Position numbers and translations under genes: made by a program
Assembly (NCBI RefSeq): GCF_024614185.1
Contig: NZ_JAHTLF010000003.1
Location: 1-64,000 of the forward strand
Direction: 5' to 3'
DNA from: Nocardioides carbamazepini
GTDB lineage: Bacteria > Actinomycetota > Actinomycetes > Propionibacteriales > Nocardioidaceae
DNA: 64,000 nt
In this document: piece after piece, positions 25,352 through 34,325 of the stretch
How positions within the stretch are numbered: the stretch's first letter is position 1
Layout: each line of letters starts with the position of its first letter
Notes under the pieces: model-generated
The model's input: the letters and a program-made list of their open reading frames with translations, nothing else
The model's database searches: none
Told to the model about the DNA's origin: nothing

Positions 25352-26097
25352 GCCAGTCGGGAGAGGCGGTGCGCCTCCTCGAGCAGCAGCCGACCCAGCA
25401 CCGGCTGCCGGTCAGCGCGGAACCGCTGCTCGACGCCGGTGAGGGTCAGCGCCCACTCGGGCCGTCCGGCCTTGTCGAAGACCGCCGCGGCCATGCCCCA
25501 GGAGCCCTCGACGACGAGGCCGGGGTTGAGGGACCAGCCGGTACGGCGGGTGGCGGCGAGCCGTTCGCGCACGAGTGCCTCGGCGTGCTGCGGTCCCCAC
25601 TCGGCGGTGGGGTCCGCGCGTGCGAGGAAGGCGTCCACGTCGCGGGCGGGGAGGTGGGCGAGGATCGCGACTCCGGCCGAGACGACGCCGAGCGGGAAGC
25701 GGGCGCTCTCGTAGAGGACGTAGGAGCGGATGGGGAAGTCGCCGTCCTCGCGGAGCAGGACCACCACCTCGTCGCCGCGCCGCACGGAGAAGAAGGCGCT
25801 CTCGCCGGTCTCCTTCGCCAGCCGGTGCACACTCGCCCGCGCCTCGTTGGTCAGGTCGTAGCGGGCGGCGGCGGCGACGCCGAGGACATAGGTCTCCGGG
25901 CCGAGGTACCAGCGTCCGGTGGCGGGGTCGCGGTCGGCGAGGCCCTCGGCGGCGAGCGACTCGAGCAGCCGGTGGGTGGTCGCGCGAGGCTGCCCGGTGG
26001 TCGTCGCCAGGTCGGTGGTGGTGGCGCCGGACTCGGCGGCGGAGAGCGCACGCAGCAGTGCGGCGGCCTTCTCGAGGACTCCGGGGGCGCGTGGCAC
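25348..26097 (-). CDS. IclR-family transcriptional regulator
   Basis: 249 residues. Winged-HTH (about 1-65): VLEKAAALLRALSAAESGATT, TTDLATTTGQPRATTHRLLE and LGPETYVLG. The IclR effector domain (80-245) has ESAFFSVRRGDEVVVLL and FPLGVVSAGVAILAHL. It is divergent from the CoA-transferase pair and a perfect palindrome lies at 26111-26125, so it probably controls that operon in response to a small acid. GTG 26097 gives the family N-terminus; the frame stays open upstream but reads as noise. Confidence 0.85.
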   Translation of the reverse strand: MPRAPGVLEKAAALLRALSAAESGATTTDLATTTGQPRATTHRLLESLAAEGLADRDPATGRWYLGPETYVLGVAAAARYDLTNEARASVHRLAKETGESAFFSVRRGDEVVVLLREDGDFPIRSYVLYESARFPLGVVSAGVAILAHLPARDVDAFLARADPTAEWGPQHAEALVRERLAATRRTGWSLNPGLVVEGSWGMAAAVFDKAGRPEWALTLTGVEQRFRADRQPVLGRLLLEEAHRLSRLA

Positions 26098-26110
26098 GCC
26101 TCGATGGTAC

Positions 26111-26125
26111 GTCCACTCAGTGGAC
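26111..26125. promoter_or_regulatory. IclR-type operator
   Basis: GTCCACTCAGTGGAC is a perfect 15-bp palindrome (7-bp arms, one central base) 13 bases upstream of the iclR start and about 105 bases before the CoA-transferase gene. IclR proteins often bind such short palindromes, so it is a good candidate site. Confidence 0.6.
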
Positions 26126-26230
26126 GCCGATGCTCCTGGGCATCCGCCGAGTGACCACTTCCTTGACCGCGACGGGGTGGGGAGCGGTGAACTGGGGTTC
26201 ATCCGGTGAGCAGACGAGCAGGAGTGCGCG

Positions 26231-26959
26231 ATGAGGAAGCTGGCGGCGGACCCGCGAACAGCGGTGGCCGAGCGGGTCCGGGACGGGATGACGATCGCGG
26301 TCGGAGGGTTCGGTCTGTGCGGCATCCCGCGGGACCTGATCGAGGCGGTGCGCGACAGCGGCGTGCGCGACCTGACCATCGTCTCCAACAACATGGGCGT
26401 CGACGGCAAGGGCCTGGGCGTGCTCCTGGAGAACAGCCAGGTGCGCAAGGTGATCGCGTCGTACGTCGGTGAGAACAAGCTCTTCGCCCAGCAGTACCTC
26501 GACGGTGCGCTCGAGGTGGAGTTCTGCCCGCAGGGCACGCTCGCCGAGCGGCTGCGGGCCGGTGGCTCCGGCATCGCCGGCTTCTACACCCGCACCGGGG
26601 TCGGCACCGAGGTCGCCGAGGGCAAGCCGCACGAGACCTTCGACGGCGAGACGTTCGTCCTCGAGCGCGGCATCGTCGCCGACCTCGCCCTCGTGCACGC
26701 CAACACCGCCGACGCCGAGGGCAACCTCCGCTATCGCGCGACGGCGCGCAACTTCAACCCGCTCGTCGCGATGAGCGGGCAGGTCTGCATCGCCGAGGCC
26801 GAGACCGTCCTCGACGGCTTCCTCGACCCCGACGAGGTGATGACCCCCGGCATCTTCGTCGACGTCACCGTCCTCGCCAGCGACCGACCCAAGGACATCG
26901 AACAGCGCATCGTCCGGCCGCGCATCGACGCGGCGGCCGACGCCGGAGTGGGAGCCTGA
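26231..26959 (+). CDS. scoA: 3-oxoacid CoA-transferase-type subunit A
   Basis: 242 residues. The N-terminal [13 protein letters not shown] loop and [14 protein letters not shown] match the family I CoA-transferase A subunit; the [19 protein letters not shown] and [10 protein letters not shown] segments are likewise diagnostic. Paired with subunit B one base downstream, it would move CoA from succinyl-CoA to a 3-oxoacid such as acetoacetate, or to 3-oxoadipate. A CAGGAG-like site precedes ATG 26231. Confidence 0.88.
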   Translation: MRKLAADPRTAVAERVRDGMTIAVGGFGLCGIPRDLIEAVRDSGVRDLTIVSNNMGVDGKGLGVLLENSQVRKVIASYVGENKLFAQQYLDGALEVEFCPQGTLAERLRAGGSGIAGFYTRTGVGTEVAEGKPHETFDGETFVLERGIVADLALVHANTADAEGNLRYRATARNFNPLVAMSGQVCIAEAETVLDGFLDPDEVMTPGIFVDVTVLASDRPKDIEQRIVRPRIDAAADAGVGA

Positions 26960-26960
26960 C

Positions 26961-27602
26961 ATGCCCTGGACCCGTGAGGAGATGGCGGCCATCGCCGCCC
27001 GCGAGCTCAACGACGGTGACTACGTCAACCTCGGGATCGGCATCCCGACGCTGGTGGCCGACCACCTGCCGGCGGGCGTCAACGTGATGCTGCAGAGCGA
27101 GAACGGCCTGCTGGGCATGGGCCCGTTCCCCTACGAGGGGGACGAGGACGCCGACCTCATCAACGCCGGCAAGCAGACGGTCACGACCGCGCCGGGCGCC
27201 TCCTTCTTCGACTCCGCCACCAGCTTCGCCATGATCCGCGGCGGTCACGTCGACATCGCGATCCTCGGCGCGCTGCAGGTCGCGGCCAACGGCGACCTCG
27301 CCAACTGGACGGTCCCGGGCAAGCTCGTGAAGGGCATGGGCGGCGCGATGGACCTGGTCGCCGGCACCCGCCGCGTCGTGGTCATCACCGACCACGTGGC
27401 CAAGGACGGCACCCCCAAGATCGTCGAGCAGTGCACCCTGCCGCTGACCGGCGCCGGCGTCGTCGACCGGATCATCACCGACCTCGCCGTGCTGGACGTG
27501 ACCGACGAGGGCCTGGTCCTGGTCGACGTCGCGCCCGGCACCGACGCCGACAAGGTCCGCGAGCTCACGGGCGCGCCGCTCAGGAGCCCAGCCGCTCCTT
27601 GA
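26961..27602 (+). CDS. scoB: 3-oxoacid CoA-transferase-type subunit B
   Basis: 213 residues. The catalytic Glu of the CoA thioester intermediate lies in [23 protein letters not shown] and [17 protein letters not shown] are strongly conserved. It completes the heterodimer with subunit A and starts one base after its stop. Its 3' end overlaps the convergent acyl-CoA synthetase gene by 23 nt, so the usual C-terminal segment may be slightly shortened or changed. Confidence 0.88.
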   Translation: MPWTREEMAAIAARELNDGDYVNLGIGIPTLVADHLPAGVNVMLQSENGLLGMGPFPYEGDEDADLINAGKQTVTTAPGASFFDSATSFAMIRGGHVDIAILGALQVAANGDLANWTVPGKLVKGMGGAMDLVAGTRRVVVITDHVAKDGTPKIVEQCTLPLTGAGVVDRIITDLAVLDVTDEGLVLVDVAPGTDADKVRELTGAPLRSPAAP

Positions 27603-29115
27603 TCTCGGTCTTGAGCACCTTGCCGACCTTCGATCGCGGCAGGTCGGCCCAGACCTCGACCTGCTTGGGCGTCTTGACGCTGCCGATCCGCTCCTTCACG
27701 AATGCCTGGACGTCCTCGGGTGCGACGGACCGCCCCGGCCGCAGCTGCAGGACGGCGGTGAGCCGTTCGCCCCACTTCTCGTCGGGCAGGCCGATCACCG
27801 CGCAGTCGGCGACGGCGGGGTGTGCCATCAGTGCCTGCTCGACCTCGGTGGAGTAGACGTTGAAGCCGCCGGTGATCACCATGTCCTTGGCGCGGTCGAC
27901 GATGTGCAGGAAGCCGTCCTCGTCGAGGTAGCCGATGTCGCCCGTGTGGTGCCAGCCGTACGCCGACGCCTCGGCCGTCGCCTCCGGGTTCTTGTAGTAG
28001 CCCCGCATCACCAGCGAGCTGCGGACCACGATCTCGCCGCGCTCGCCCCGAGGCAGCGTCGTGCCGTCGGTGTCCATGATGGAGACCGTCACCAGCGGTG
28101 CCGGTCGCCCCGCCGATGACAGCCGTTCGTGGGCGATGCTCCCGTCGGGACGGAAGTGGTCGCGTGGCGCCATCGTGGAGATCATCATCGGCGCCTCGGT
28201 CTGTCCGAACAGCTGCGCCATGACCGGGCCGATCCGGGTGAGCGCCTCCTCCAGCCGGCGCGACGACATCGGCGCGGCGCCGTACCAGAAGCACTGGAGG
28301 GACGACAGGTCCGTCGCCTCGAGCTCCGGATGGTCGAGCACCATGTAGATCAGCGTCGGCGGCAGGAAGGTGTGCGTCACCCGGTGTGCGGCGACCGCGT
28401 CCAGGAAGCCCCCGACGTCGGGCGTGCGCATCACGGCGATCGAGCCGCCCGACGCCAGCACCGGGAAGCAGAGCACGCCGGCCGCATGGGTGAGCGGCGC
28501 CAGCGCGAGGTACGTCGGTCGCTCGGGCCCCTCGGGCCACGGGTAGCTCATCAGTGTGAGCGCCGTCATGGTCTCGAGGTTCGTGCCGGTCAGCAGCACG
28601 CCCTTGGGCCGGCCGGTGGTGCCGCCCGTGCCGACGATCATCGCGAGATCGTCGTCGGCCGGGCGGTCCGCCGGCTCCACGCCGCACGCGAGGAACTCCT
28701 CCCACCCCAGCGCCCAGTCGTACGACGCGTCGAGGCAGACCAGCGTCGTGACGGCGGGCAGGTCGCCGCGGATCTGGTCGACGAGCCCGGCGTAGGACGC
28801 CTGGAAGATCAACGTCGTGCACTCGAACAGGTCGAGCAGCTCCCGGTTCTCCCCGGCCTCGTTGCGCGGGTTGATGGGACACCAGACCGCGCCGGCGCGG
28901 CTGATCCCGAACACGCAGGTGAACGCCACGGGGTCGTTGGAGGCGAGGATCGCCACCTTGTCCCCGGGGTGCACGCCCCGCCCGGCGAGGGCGGACGCGA
29001 TCCGGTCGGCGAGGTCCCCCACCTCGGCGTAGGACCACGTCCGCCCGTCGCAGACCAGGCAGGGCGCGTCACCCCCGAGCGACGCGCCCTTGTCCAGGTA
29101 GTCGACCAGCCGCAC
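27580..29115 (-). CDS. Acyl-CoA synthetase / AMP-dependent ligase
   Basis: 511 residues. The P-loop motif [16 protein letters not shown] (about residues 165-180), the [19 protein letters not shown] motif, and the C-terminal lysine region with [14 protein letters not shown] define the ANL superfamily. It activates an organic acid as acyl-AMP, then transfers it to CoA. Three genes (ligase, saccharopine-dehydrogenase-like, SDR) run on the minus strand; together with the nearby CoA-transferase they suggest acid degradation, but the compound is not evident. The 3' end overlaps scoB by 23 nt. Confidence 0.85.
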   Translation of the reverse strand: MRLVDYLDKGASLGGDAPCLVCDGRTWSYAEVGDLADRIASALAGRGVHPGDKVAILASNDPVAFTCVFGISRAGAVWCPINPRNEAGENRELLDLFECTTLIFQASYAGLVDQIRGDLPAVTTLVCLDASYDWALGWEEFLACGVEPADRPADDDLAMIVGTGGTTGRPKGVLLTGTNLETMTALTLMSYPWPEGPERPTYLALAPLTHAAGVLCFPVLASGGSIAVMRTPDVGGFLDAVAAHRVTHTFLPPTLIYMVLDHPELEATDLSSLQCFWYGAAPMSSRRLEEALTRIGPVMAQLFGQTEAPMMISTMAPRDHFRPDGSIAHERLSSAGRPAPLVTVSIMDTDGTTLPRGERGEIVVRSSLVMRGYYKNPEATAEASAYGWHHTGDIGYLDEDGFLHIVDRAKDMVITGGFNVYSTEVEQALMAHPAVADCAVIGLPDEKWGERLTAVLQLRPGRSVAPEDVQAFVKERIGSVKTPKQVEVWADLPRSKVGKVLKTEIKERLGS

Positions 29116-29127
29116 GGACCCTCCCCC

Positions 29128-30255
29128 TCAGCCCTCGACCGTCAGCACCGGCTCGGCGACCAGGCCGAACGCGCGCAGCTGGCCCAGGAGCTCGCGGTGG
29201 CCGAACGCCTTGCAACCCGAGGCGAACCCGACCCGCAGCGGCGGCTGCTGGAGCAGCGAGTAGGCCGCATAGGCCTGCAGCAGGCCGGTCTGCTTGTAGT
29301 TCTGGTTGCCGTGGATCACGCAGTGCGCGCGGCCGAGCGGGCCCGAGGCGTGCACCGAGTCGAGCGACTTGTTGAGCCGGGGGTTCTCCCGCGGCGGCAT
29401 CTGGTTCATCACTTGCGCGGCGGTGGCGGTCAGCGCCTCGTCGCGCTCCGCCTCGCTCATGTCCTTGGTCGCCTCCAGCGCACCGGCGACGATCTGCGGG
29501 ACGCCGTGCATCAGGGCCGCGTTGAAGACGCCGCCCTGCGCCTTGCAGTTGGCCACCCGCGGGTCCTTGCGGTACCAGACCGGGTGGGAGGTGCCGCCCC
29601 ACGGCAGCGAGAGGGCGAGCTCGTGCTGCCCCGGTACGACGAGCGACACGAGCCCCTGCGACGGGTCGAACTCCGCGTACCGGTTCTGCTGCAGGAAGTG
29701 CGCCTTGGACGTGGCGGCGTTGACGAGGATGGTCTGGGTGGACGCGATCGTCGGCGATCCGCCCCAGAAGACCGCGATGTCGAGGGTGTCGAGGCCCGGC
29801 TTCTCGAGGCACAGCTCGGCCGCGATCTCGCCGGTCGTGTACATCTGGGCGATGCCGGGGGACAGCAGCAGGCCGGCGGCGGCGAAGTCGGCGCCGTACT
29901 TCTCGTCGCAGGTGATCAGCCAGTCCTGCTCACCGGTGGTGTCGAGGTAGTGGGTGCCGGCGGCGAGGCAGGCCTCGACCACCTCCGGACCGTGCTTGCT
30001 GAATGGTCCGACCGTGTTGCAGACGACGGACGCGCCGCGGAACAGCTCGGTCAGCGAGGCGACGTCGTGGCCGACCTCGACGATCTCGTAGTCGGCGGTC
30101 TCGATGCCGGGGACGTTGGCCTCCATCGAGGCCTTGAGCTTGCCGCTGTCGCGGCCGGCGGCGACGAACGGTACGCCGAACTCGCGCAGGTACTCGCAGA
30201 TCAGCCGTCCGGTGTAGCCGGAGGCGCCGTAGACGATCACAGGCTTGGTGCTCAT
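29128..30255 (-). CDS. Saccharopine-dehydrogenase-like NAD(P)-binding protein
   Basis: 375 residues. The N-terminal VIVYGASGYTGRLICEYL is a Rossmann NAD(P) motif, followed by VVCNTVGPFSKHGPEVVEACL and HYLDTTGEQDW, the pattern of the trans-acting enoyl reductase/saccharopine dehydrogenase group. The C-terminal half is not assigned. It lies between the SDR (10 bases away) and acyl-CoA synthetase (12 bases) genes in one probable operon. A redox step on an acyl or alicyclic intermediate is possible. Confidence 0.75.
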   Translation of the reverse strand: MSTKPVIVYGASGYTGRLICEYLREFGVPFVAAGRDSGKLKASMEANVPGIETADYEIVEVGHDVASLTELFRGASVVCNTVGPFSKHGPEVVEACLAAGTHYLDTTGEQDWLITCDEKYGADFAAAGLLLSPGIAQMYTTGEIAAELCLEKPGLDTLDIAVFWGGSPTIASTQTILVNAATSKAHFLQQNRYAEFDPSQGLVSLVVPGQHELALSLPWGGTSHPVWYRKDPRVANCKAQGGVFNAALMHGVPQIVAGALEATKDMSEAERDEALTATAAQVMNQMPPRENPRLNKSLDSVHASGPLGRAHCVIHGNQNYKQTGLLQAYAAYSLLQQPPLRVGFASGCKAFGHRELLGQLRAFGLVAEPVLTVEG

Positions 30256-30265
30256 GGTGTTCTCC

Positions 30266-31069
30266 TCACATCCCCATTCCGCCGTCGACCGGGAGGCCGG
30301 CGCCGTTGACGAACTTGGCTCGGTCCGAGGCGAGGAAGACCACGGCGTCCGCGATCTCCTCCTCGGTGGCCAGGCGGCCCGACGGGGTCAGGCCGACGAC
30401 GCCGGCGACCGCCTCCTCGGCCGACGGGAACAGGCCGAGGGTGGTCATCTCGTTGGCGAGGCCGGCGCCCATCTCGTTGGGGACCAGGCCGGGGTAGACG
30501 CAGTTGACCCGCACGCCGAGACCGAGCTTGCCGCTCTCCATCGCGGCGATCCGGGTGAGCCGGTCGACCGCCGACTTGGACGCGGAGTACGCCGACAGCG
30601 CGGGGAACGCGATGGTCGCGGCGACCGAGGCGATGTTGATGACGACGCCGCCCTTGCCCGCCGGGCCGCCCGGGCCCATGGTGCGGAAGGCGTGCTTGAT
30701 GCCGAGCGAGGTGCCCACCACGTTGACGTCGAGGATCCGGCGCACGACGTCGGGGTCGAGGTCCACGAAGAGGCCGGCGACCTCGATGCCGGCGTTGTTG
30801 ACCAGGATGTCGAGTCCGCCGACCTCGCTGACGGCCTGGGCGACCGCGGCCTCCCACGAGGCGTCGTCGGTGACGTCGAGGTGGACGTAGCTGCCGCCGA
30901 TCGCCTCGGCGACGGTCTTCCCTTTCTCGTCCTGCAGGTCGGCGACCACGACGGTCGCACCGGCGGCGGCGAGGAACTCGGCGAACTTCCGGCCCAGGCC
31001 CTGGGCGCCGCCGGTCACCAGCGCCGTGCGTCCGGCCAGCTCGGCCGTGGTCGTTTCGGGGGAGGTCAT
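30266..31069 (-). CDS. Short-chain dehydrogenase/reductase
   Basis: 267 residues of classical SDR. TALVTGGAQGLGRKFAEFLA holds the TGxxxGxG cofactor loop; NNAGIEVAG, the Ser of NIASVAA, and YSASKSAVDR (YxxxK) supply the active site. The VADLQ acidic turn suggests NAD preference. ATG 31069 is 8 bases after AAGGAG. A frame extends upstream to 31153 but lacks conservation. The gene leads the minus-strand operon and faces a TetR gene across paired operators. Confidence 0.85.
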   Translation of the reverse strand: MTSPETTTAELAGRTALVTGGAQGLGRKFAEFLAAAGATVVVADLQDEKGKTVAEAIGGSYVHLDVTDDASWEAAVAQAVSEVGGLDILVNNAGIEVAGLFVDLDPDVVRRILDVNVVGTSLGIKHAFRTMGPGGPAGKGGVVINIASVAATIAFPALSAYSASKSAVDRLTRIAAMESGKLGLGVRVNCVYPGLVPNEMGAGLANEMTTLGLFPSAEEAVAGVVGLTPSGRLATEEEIADAVVFLASDRAKFVNGAGLPVDGGMGM

Positions 31070-31123
31070 GGGTGCGGCTCCTTCGCCGGTCGGTGAGTGA
31101 TGAGCGCCACACAACCCCGTTTC

Positions 31124-31161
31124 CTTGACGACTGTCAAGACTTTCTTGGACAACTGTCAAG
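31124..31161. promoter_or_regulatory. Two tandem operators between SDR operon and TetR gene
   Basis: CTTGACGACTGTCAAG (31124-31139) and CTTGGACAACTGTCAAG (31145-31161) are near-identical palindromic boxes whose starts are 21 bp apart, two helical turns. They sit midway between the divergent SDR (31069) and TetR (31216) starts and contain TTGAC -35-like sequence. They are the likely binding sites of the TetR protein encoded next door. Confidence 0.65.
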
Positions 31162-31215
31162 ATTCTTCTTGGCACCCGCACACAAAGCGCCGTCCAGCCG
31201 GTAGCCTCGGGCCCC

Positions 31216-31851
31216 ATGACGACTGCCACGGCTCGTCGTACGCCTGCTGACAAGCACGACGAGCGCCGCCGCGCACTGGCCGACTCCGCCCTGCGGACCC
31301 TCGGCGAGCTCGGCTACGCCCGCGCCAGCCTGCGCGAGATCGCGAACAACTCGGAGTTCTCCCACGGCGTCGTCCACTACTACTTCCACGACAAGCTCGA
31401 CCTGATCGTCTACTGCGTGCGGCAGTACAAGGCCACCTGCGTGCACCGCTACGACGGGGTGGTGGCCGAGGCGTCGACCGCCGACGGCCTGGTCGCGGCC
31501 TTCGCCGACAAGCTCGTCGAGACGATCGTCGACGAGGCGCCGATGCACCGGCTCTGGTACGACCTGCGCTCGCAGAGCATGTTCGAGGAGAGCCTGCGCG
31601 AGGCGGTCCTGCAGATCGACCAGACGCTCGAGGACATGGTCTGGCGGGTGGTGGCGACCTACGCCGAGCTCGCCGGTCGCCCGGCCGCGATGACGCCGCA
31701 CGTCGCCTACGGCCTGCTCGACGGCCTGTTCCAGCAGGCGCTGCTGGGCCATCTGTGCGCGCGGGAGGGCGTGCTCGACGACCTCCGCGCGCAGGTGCAC
31801 CGGCTGATGCCGGTGCTCCTCGGTGCTCCGGCGCTCAGCGATCCCGGCTGA
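31216..31851 (+). CDS. TetR-family regulator
   Basis: 211 residues. HTH region 20-65 contains LGELGYARASLREIANNSEFS and VVHYYFHDKLDLI. The C-terminal ligand domain has LYD-type helices (HRLWYDLRSQSMFEESL). A TAGCCT hexamer (31202-31207) lies eight bases upstream, so the mRNA is probably leaderless. Upstream it faces the SDR/saccharopine-like/CoA-ligase operon over two palindromic boxes, which suggests that it represses that operon and itself, perhaps released by an acyl-CoA. Its last 17 nt overlap the convergent sigma-factor gene. Confidence 0.85.
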   Translation: MTTATARRTPADKHDERRRALADSALRTLGELGYARASLREIANNSEFSHGVVHYYFHDKLDLIVYCVRQYKATCVHRYDGVVAEASTADGLVAAFADKLVETIVDEAPMHRLWYDLRSQSMFEESLREAVLQIDQTLEDMVWRVVATYAELAGRPAAMTPHVAYGLLDGLFQQALLGHLCAREGVLDDLRAQVHRLMPVLLGAPALSDPG

Positions 31852-32710
31852 GCGTCGCCTCCGCGTCGAGCGCGGTCAGCTTGGCCGGGTTCCGGATCAC
31901 CAGGATCCGGCTGATCCGGCCGTCCTCGATCTCCAGGCTGACGGCGGTGAGCTCGCCGCGCGCGTCGATCCGGGCGCCGGGCGCGCCGTTGAGCCACACC
32001 GACTCGACCGTGCCCCCGGGTGCGAAGACCGCGAAGTTGGCCAGCAGCCGCGCGACCGGCTCGGGACCGTGCAGCGGCTTGCGGATCGCCTGGGCGACGC
32101 CCCCGTGGTCGGCCAGCAGCACGACGTCGGGCGCGAGCGCATCCAGGAGACCCTGCAGGTCGCCGCCCCGCACCGCCTCGAGGAACCGCTCGACCACGGC
32201 CTGCTGCTCGGTCCGGTCCACGTCGACCCGCGGTCGCCGGGCGGCCACGTGGTTGCGGGCCCGCACCGCGATCTGCCGCACGGCGGCCGGCGTCTTGTCC
32301 ACGGCGGCCGCGATCTCGTCGTACGGCGTGTCGAAGACCTCGCGCAGTACGAACACCGCGCGCTCGGTGGGTCCGAGGGTCTCCAGCACGGTCAGCATCG
32401 CCATCGAGACGCTCTCCGCGAGCTCGACGTCCTCGGCGACGTCGGGCGCGGTCAGCAGGGGCTCGGGCAGCCACTCGCCGACATAGTCCTCGCGTCGCCG
32501 GGCCAGGCTGCGCAGCCGGTTGAGGGCCTGGCGGGTGACGATGCGGACCAGGTACGCCCGCGGGTCACGCACCTCGGCGGCGTCGACCCCGTCCCACCGC
32601 AGCCACGTCTCCTGGACGACGTCCTCCGCGTCGGCCGCCGAGCCGAGCATCTCGTAGGCGACGGTGAAGAGCAGGTTGCGGTGGGTGACGAAGGGGTCGG
32701 CTCCGCTCAT
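31835..32710 (-). CDS. sigJ: SigJ-type ECF sigma factor with SnoaL-like C-terminal domain
   Basis: 291 residues. Region 2 (about 5-75) has AYEMLGSAADAEDVVQETW and region 4 (about 100-160) ERAVFVLREVFDTPYDEIAAAV. Residues 175-285 form a SnoaL-like domain (ALAPDVVLLADHGGV and HGPEPVARLL), the hallmark of the ECF41/SigJ group, in which this domain tunes sigma activity. No anti-sigma factor is present. The start overlaps the stop of the CMD-family gene (ATGA), the usual partner of ECF41 sigma factors. Confidence 0.9.
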   Translation of the reverse strand: MSGADPFVTHRNLLFTVAYEMLGSAADAEDVVQETWLRWDGVDAAEVRDPRAYLVRIVTRQALNRLRSLARRREDYVGEWLPEPLLTAPDVAEDVELAESVSMAMLTVLETLGPTERAVFVLREVFDTPYDEIAAAVDKTPAAVRQIAVRARNHVAARRPRVDVDRTEQQAVVERFLEAVRGGDLQGLLDALAPDVVLLADHGGVAQAIRKPLHGPEPVARLLANFAVFAPGGTVESVWLNGAPGARIDARGELTAVSLEIEDGRISRILVIRNPAKLTALDAEATLSRDR

Positions 32711-33315
32711 GCCGACGAGCCTACGGTCGCCGACGGACCGGGCTGCGCCAGCGGCTTCATGCCGCACGCCGCCGCGAAGCCCTCGGACTCGATGCCGAGC
32801 GCCGTGTTGGAGCGGGTCGTCATGTTGGCGAAGCCGATCACGGTCGTCAGCTCGAGCAGACCCGCCGGCCCCAGGGCGGCGAGCAGCGGCGCGACCATCT
32901 CGTCGGTCACCGTCGGCGGCGTCTGGCTCGCCGCCTCGGCGTACTCCAGCACCTGGCGCTCCAGCGGGCTGAACACCGCCGAGTCCCGCCAGCGCGGGAC
33001 CTCGCGGGCCTTGTCCTCGTCCAGGCCCTTGTCGCGGGACATGAAGTAGTTGAAGTCCAGGCACCAGGTGCAGCCGACGAGGGACGCGACGGCCATGTGC
33101 GCGTAGGTCTTCAGCGTCTCGTCGCAGGCGTCCCACTTCTGCAGCTTCTGGCCGTAGGCCATGCTCGCCTTGAGGGCCGGCAGGTGGTGCCACATCACGC
33201 CGAGGGACTCGGGCACGCGGCCGAACATCCGGCCGGCGAACTTCTTGACCAGGGCGCCGTAGAGGCCGGTGATCGGGGCCGCGGGCACGCGGGTGGGGTG
33301 CGGGGTGGTGGTCAT
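32707..33315 (-). CDS. Carboxymuconolactone-decarboxylase/AhpD-like protein
   Basis: 202 residues. The redox-active CxxC is in VGCTWCLDFN, with downstream acidic and His residues typical of the CMD/AhpD fold. The family catalyses decarboxylation or peroxide-linked thiol chemistry. Genes of this type very often sit directly before ECF41 sigma factors and are their regulated partner, and here the two genes overlap by ATGA. Confidence 0.85.
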   Translation of the reverse strand: MTTTPHPTRVPAAPITGLYGALVKKFAGRMFGRVPESLGVMWHHLPALKASMAYGQKLQKWDACDETLKTYAHMAVASLVGCTWCLDFNYFMSRDKGLDEDKAREVPRWRDSAVFSPLERQVLEYAEAASQTPPTVTDEMVAPLLAALGPAGLLELTTVIGFANMTTRSNTALGIESEGFAAACGMKPLAQPGPSATVGSSA

Positions 33316-33377
33316 GTCGTCCTCCTCGTTGGGGTGGGTTCGACATCAAGACACCGGGCGTGCGACGGATGTGACAG

Positions 33378-34166
33378 TCAGGTCGCGTAGCCGAGGCCCA
33401 GCTCCGCCATCGCCTGCTCCAGCCGGTCGAGCGCGATCGGCCCGACGCCGTGCAGCGCGGCGAGGTCGGCACGCCGCCAGCCGCTGACGGCCTCGAGCGT
33501 GTGCACGTCGACCTCCCGCAGCGCACGGGTGGCGGGGGCGCCGATGGTGCGCGGCAACGGGGATCCGGTACGCCGCGGGGCACGCTCGCGCGGGCCGTCC
33601 TCGTGGTCCAGGACGGCCTCGCCGCGCGAGGAGAGGCGGTACCCGATCGCCAGCGACTCGGTCAGCCCCCGCTCCTTGAGCTTGCGCACGTCCTTCTTGA
33701 AGTCGAGGGTCTCGCGGCCCAGCTCCGCCGCCAGGTCGGGAGCCCGGACCTCCGGGTTGCGGTCGATGATGCGCAGGGTGGCCCGGGTCCACGGCCCGAT
33801 CGCGGAGGCCGCGTCCAGCCGGTCCAGGCCGGCCAGGATGCGAGGAACCTCCGCGGCGTCGGGGACCGCGGCGCGCAGCGCCTCACGCGGGTCGGGGCCG
33901 CCGTACCTCAGGCCGATGCGGAAGACCGGCCGGTCCGGCCGTGCTGACAATGCCCCCTTGAGCGCGGTGAGCGATGTGGCTCCCGCGCGGCGGGCGTCGT
34001 CGGCGCGCAGTGCCGAGAGCCCCACCTGCTCGACGCTGACCACCTCGACCACGCCGACCGCGGTGCGCAGCCGGCTGCCGACCTTCACCCGCGGGCGGTC
34101 CCAGCGGCGGAAGGCCAGGTCGACCGTGCCGTCGCGGACGCCCTCGAGCTCGACGGGTCGCATCAT
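33378..34166 (-). CDS. Hypothetical protein, ASCH-like N-terminus and helix-hairpin-helix C-terminus
   Basis: About 262 residues. The first 60 (RPVELEGVRDGTVDLAFRRW and KVGSRLRTAVGVVEV) resemble an ASCH domain, a PUA-related RNA-binding fold. A middle helical part holds RRW- and Lys/Arg-rich segments, and the end (TLEAVSGWRRADLAALHGVG and RLEQAMAELGL) looks like a helix-hairpin-helix nucleic-acid motif. Function is unknown, but RNA or DNA binding is likely. Start is uncertain: TATGCT sits seven bases before GTG 34169, followed by ATG 34166 and ATG 34163; a further ATG is at 34181. Confidence 0.5.
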   Translation of the reverse strand: MMRPVELEGVRDGTVDLAFRRWDRPRVKVGSRLRTAVGVVEVVSVEQVGLSALRADDARRAGATSLTALKGALSARPDRPVFRIGLRYGGPDPREALRAAVPDAAEVPRILAGLDRLDAASAIGPWTRATLRIIDRNPEVRAPDLAAELGRETLDFKKDVRKLKERGLTESLAIGYRLSSRGEAVLDHEDGPRERAPRRTGSPLPRTIGAPATRALREVDVHTLEAVSGWRRADLAALHGVGPIALDRLEQAMAELGLGYAT

Positions 34167-34220
34167 CACGGCCCCGAGCATAGGGAACCCGTCCCGCGGC
34201 GGACGACCTGATCGTGGACC

Positions 34221-34318
34221 CAGATGACGCCGACCCGGCGCAGATTGAACCTCAGATGACGCCGACCCGGCTCAGATTGAACCCCAGATGACGCCGACCC
34301 GGCGCAGAGTGACGTACG
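34221..34318. repeat. Three 32-bp tandem repeats, forward half of a head-to-head array
   Basis: Units 34221-34252, 34253-34284 and 34285 to about 34318. Each begins CAGATGACGCCGACCCGG and continues CGCAGATTGAAC, the third diverging at its end. The core GCCGACCCGGCGCAGA is the reverse complement of the core in the units at 34326-34440, so the two sets face each other. The non-coding region 34167-34522 holds nothing else recognisable. Confidence 0.85.
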
Positions 34319-34325
34319 AGCAGTT

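Noticed and set aside
26098..26574. Longer IclR protein starting near 26574
   Set aside because: The extra residues cross the palindrome and the start of the CoA-transferase gene and do not resemble IclR N-termini; GTG 26097 fits better.
28129..30309. 726-codon open frame on the plus strand over the acyl-CoA synthetase and saccharopine-like genes
   Set aside because: It lies antisense to genes with clear motifs, and its composition is that of a shadow frame. No ribosome site and no family match.
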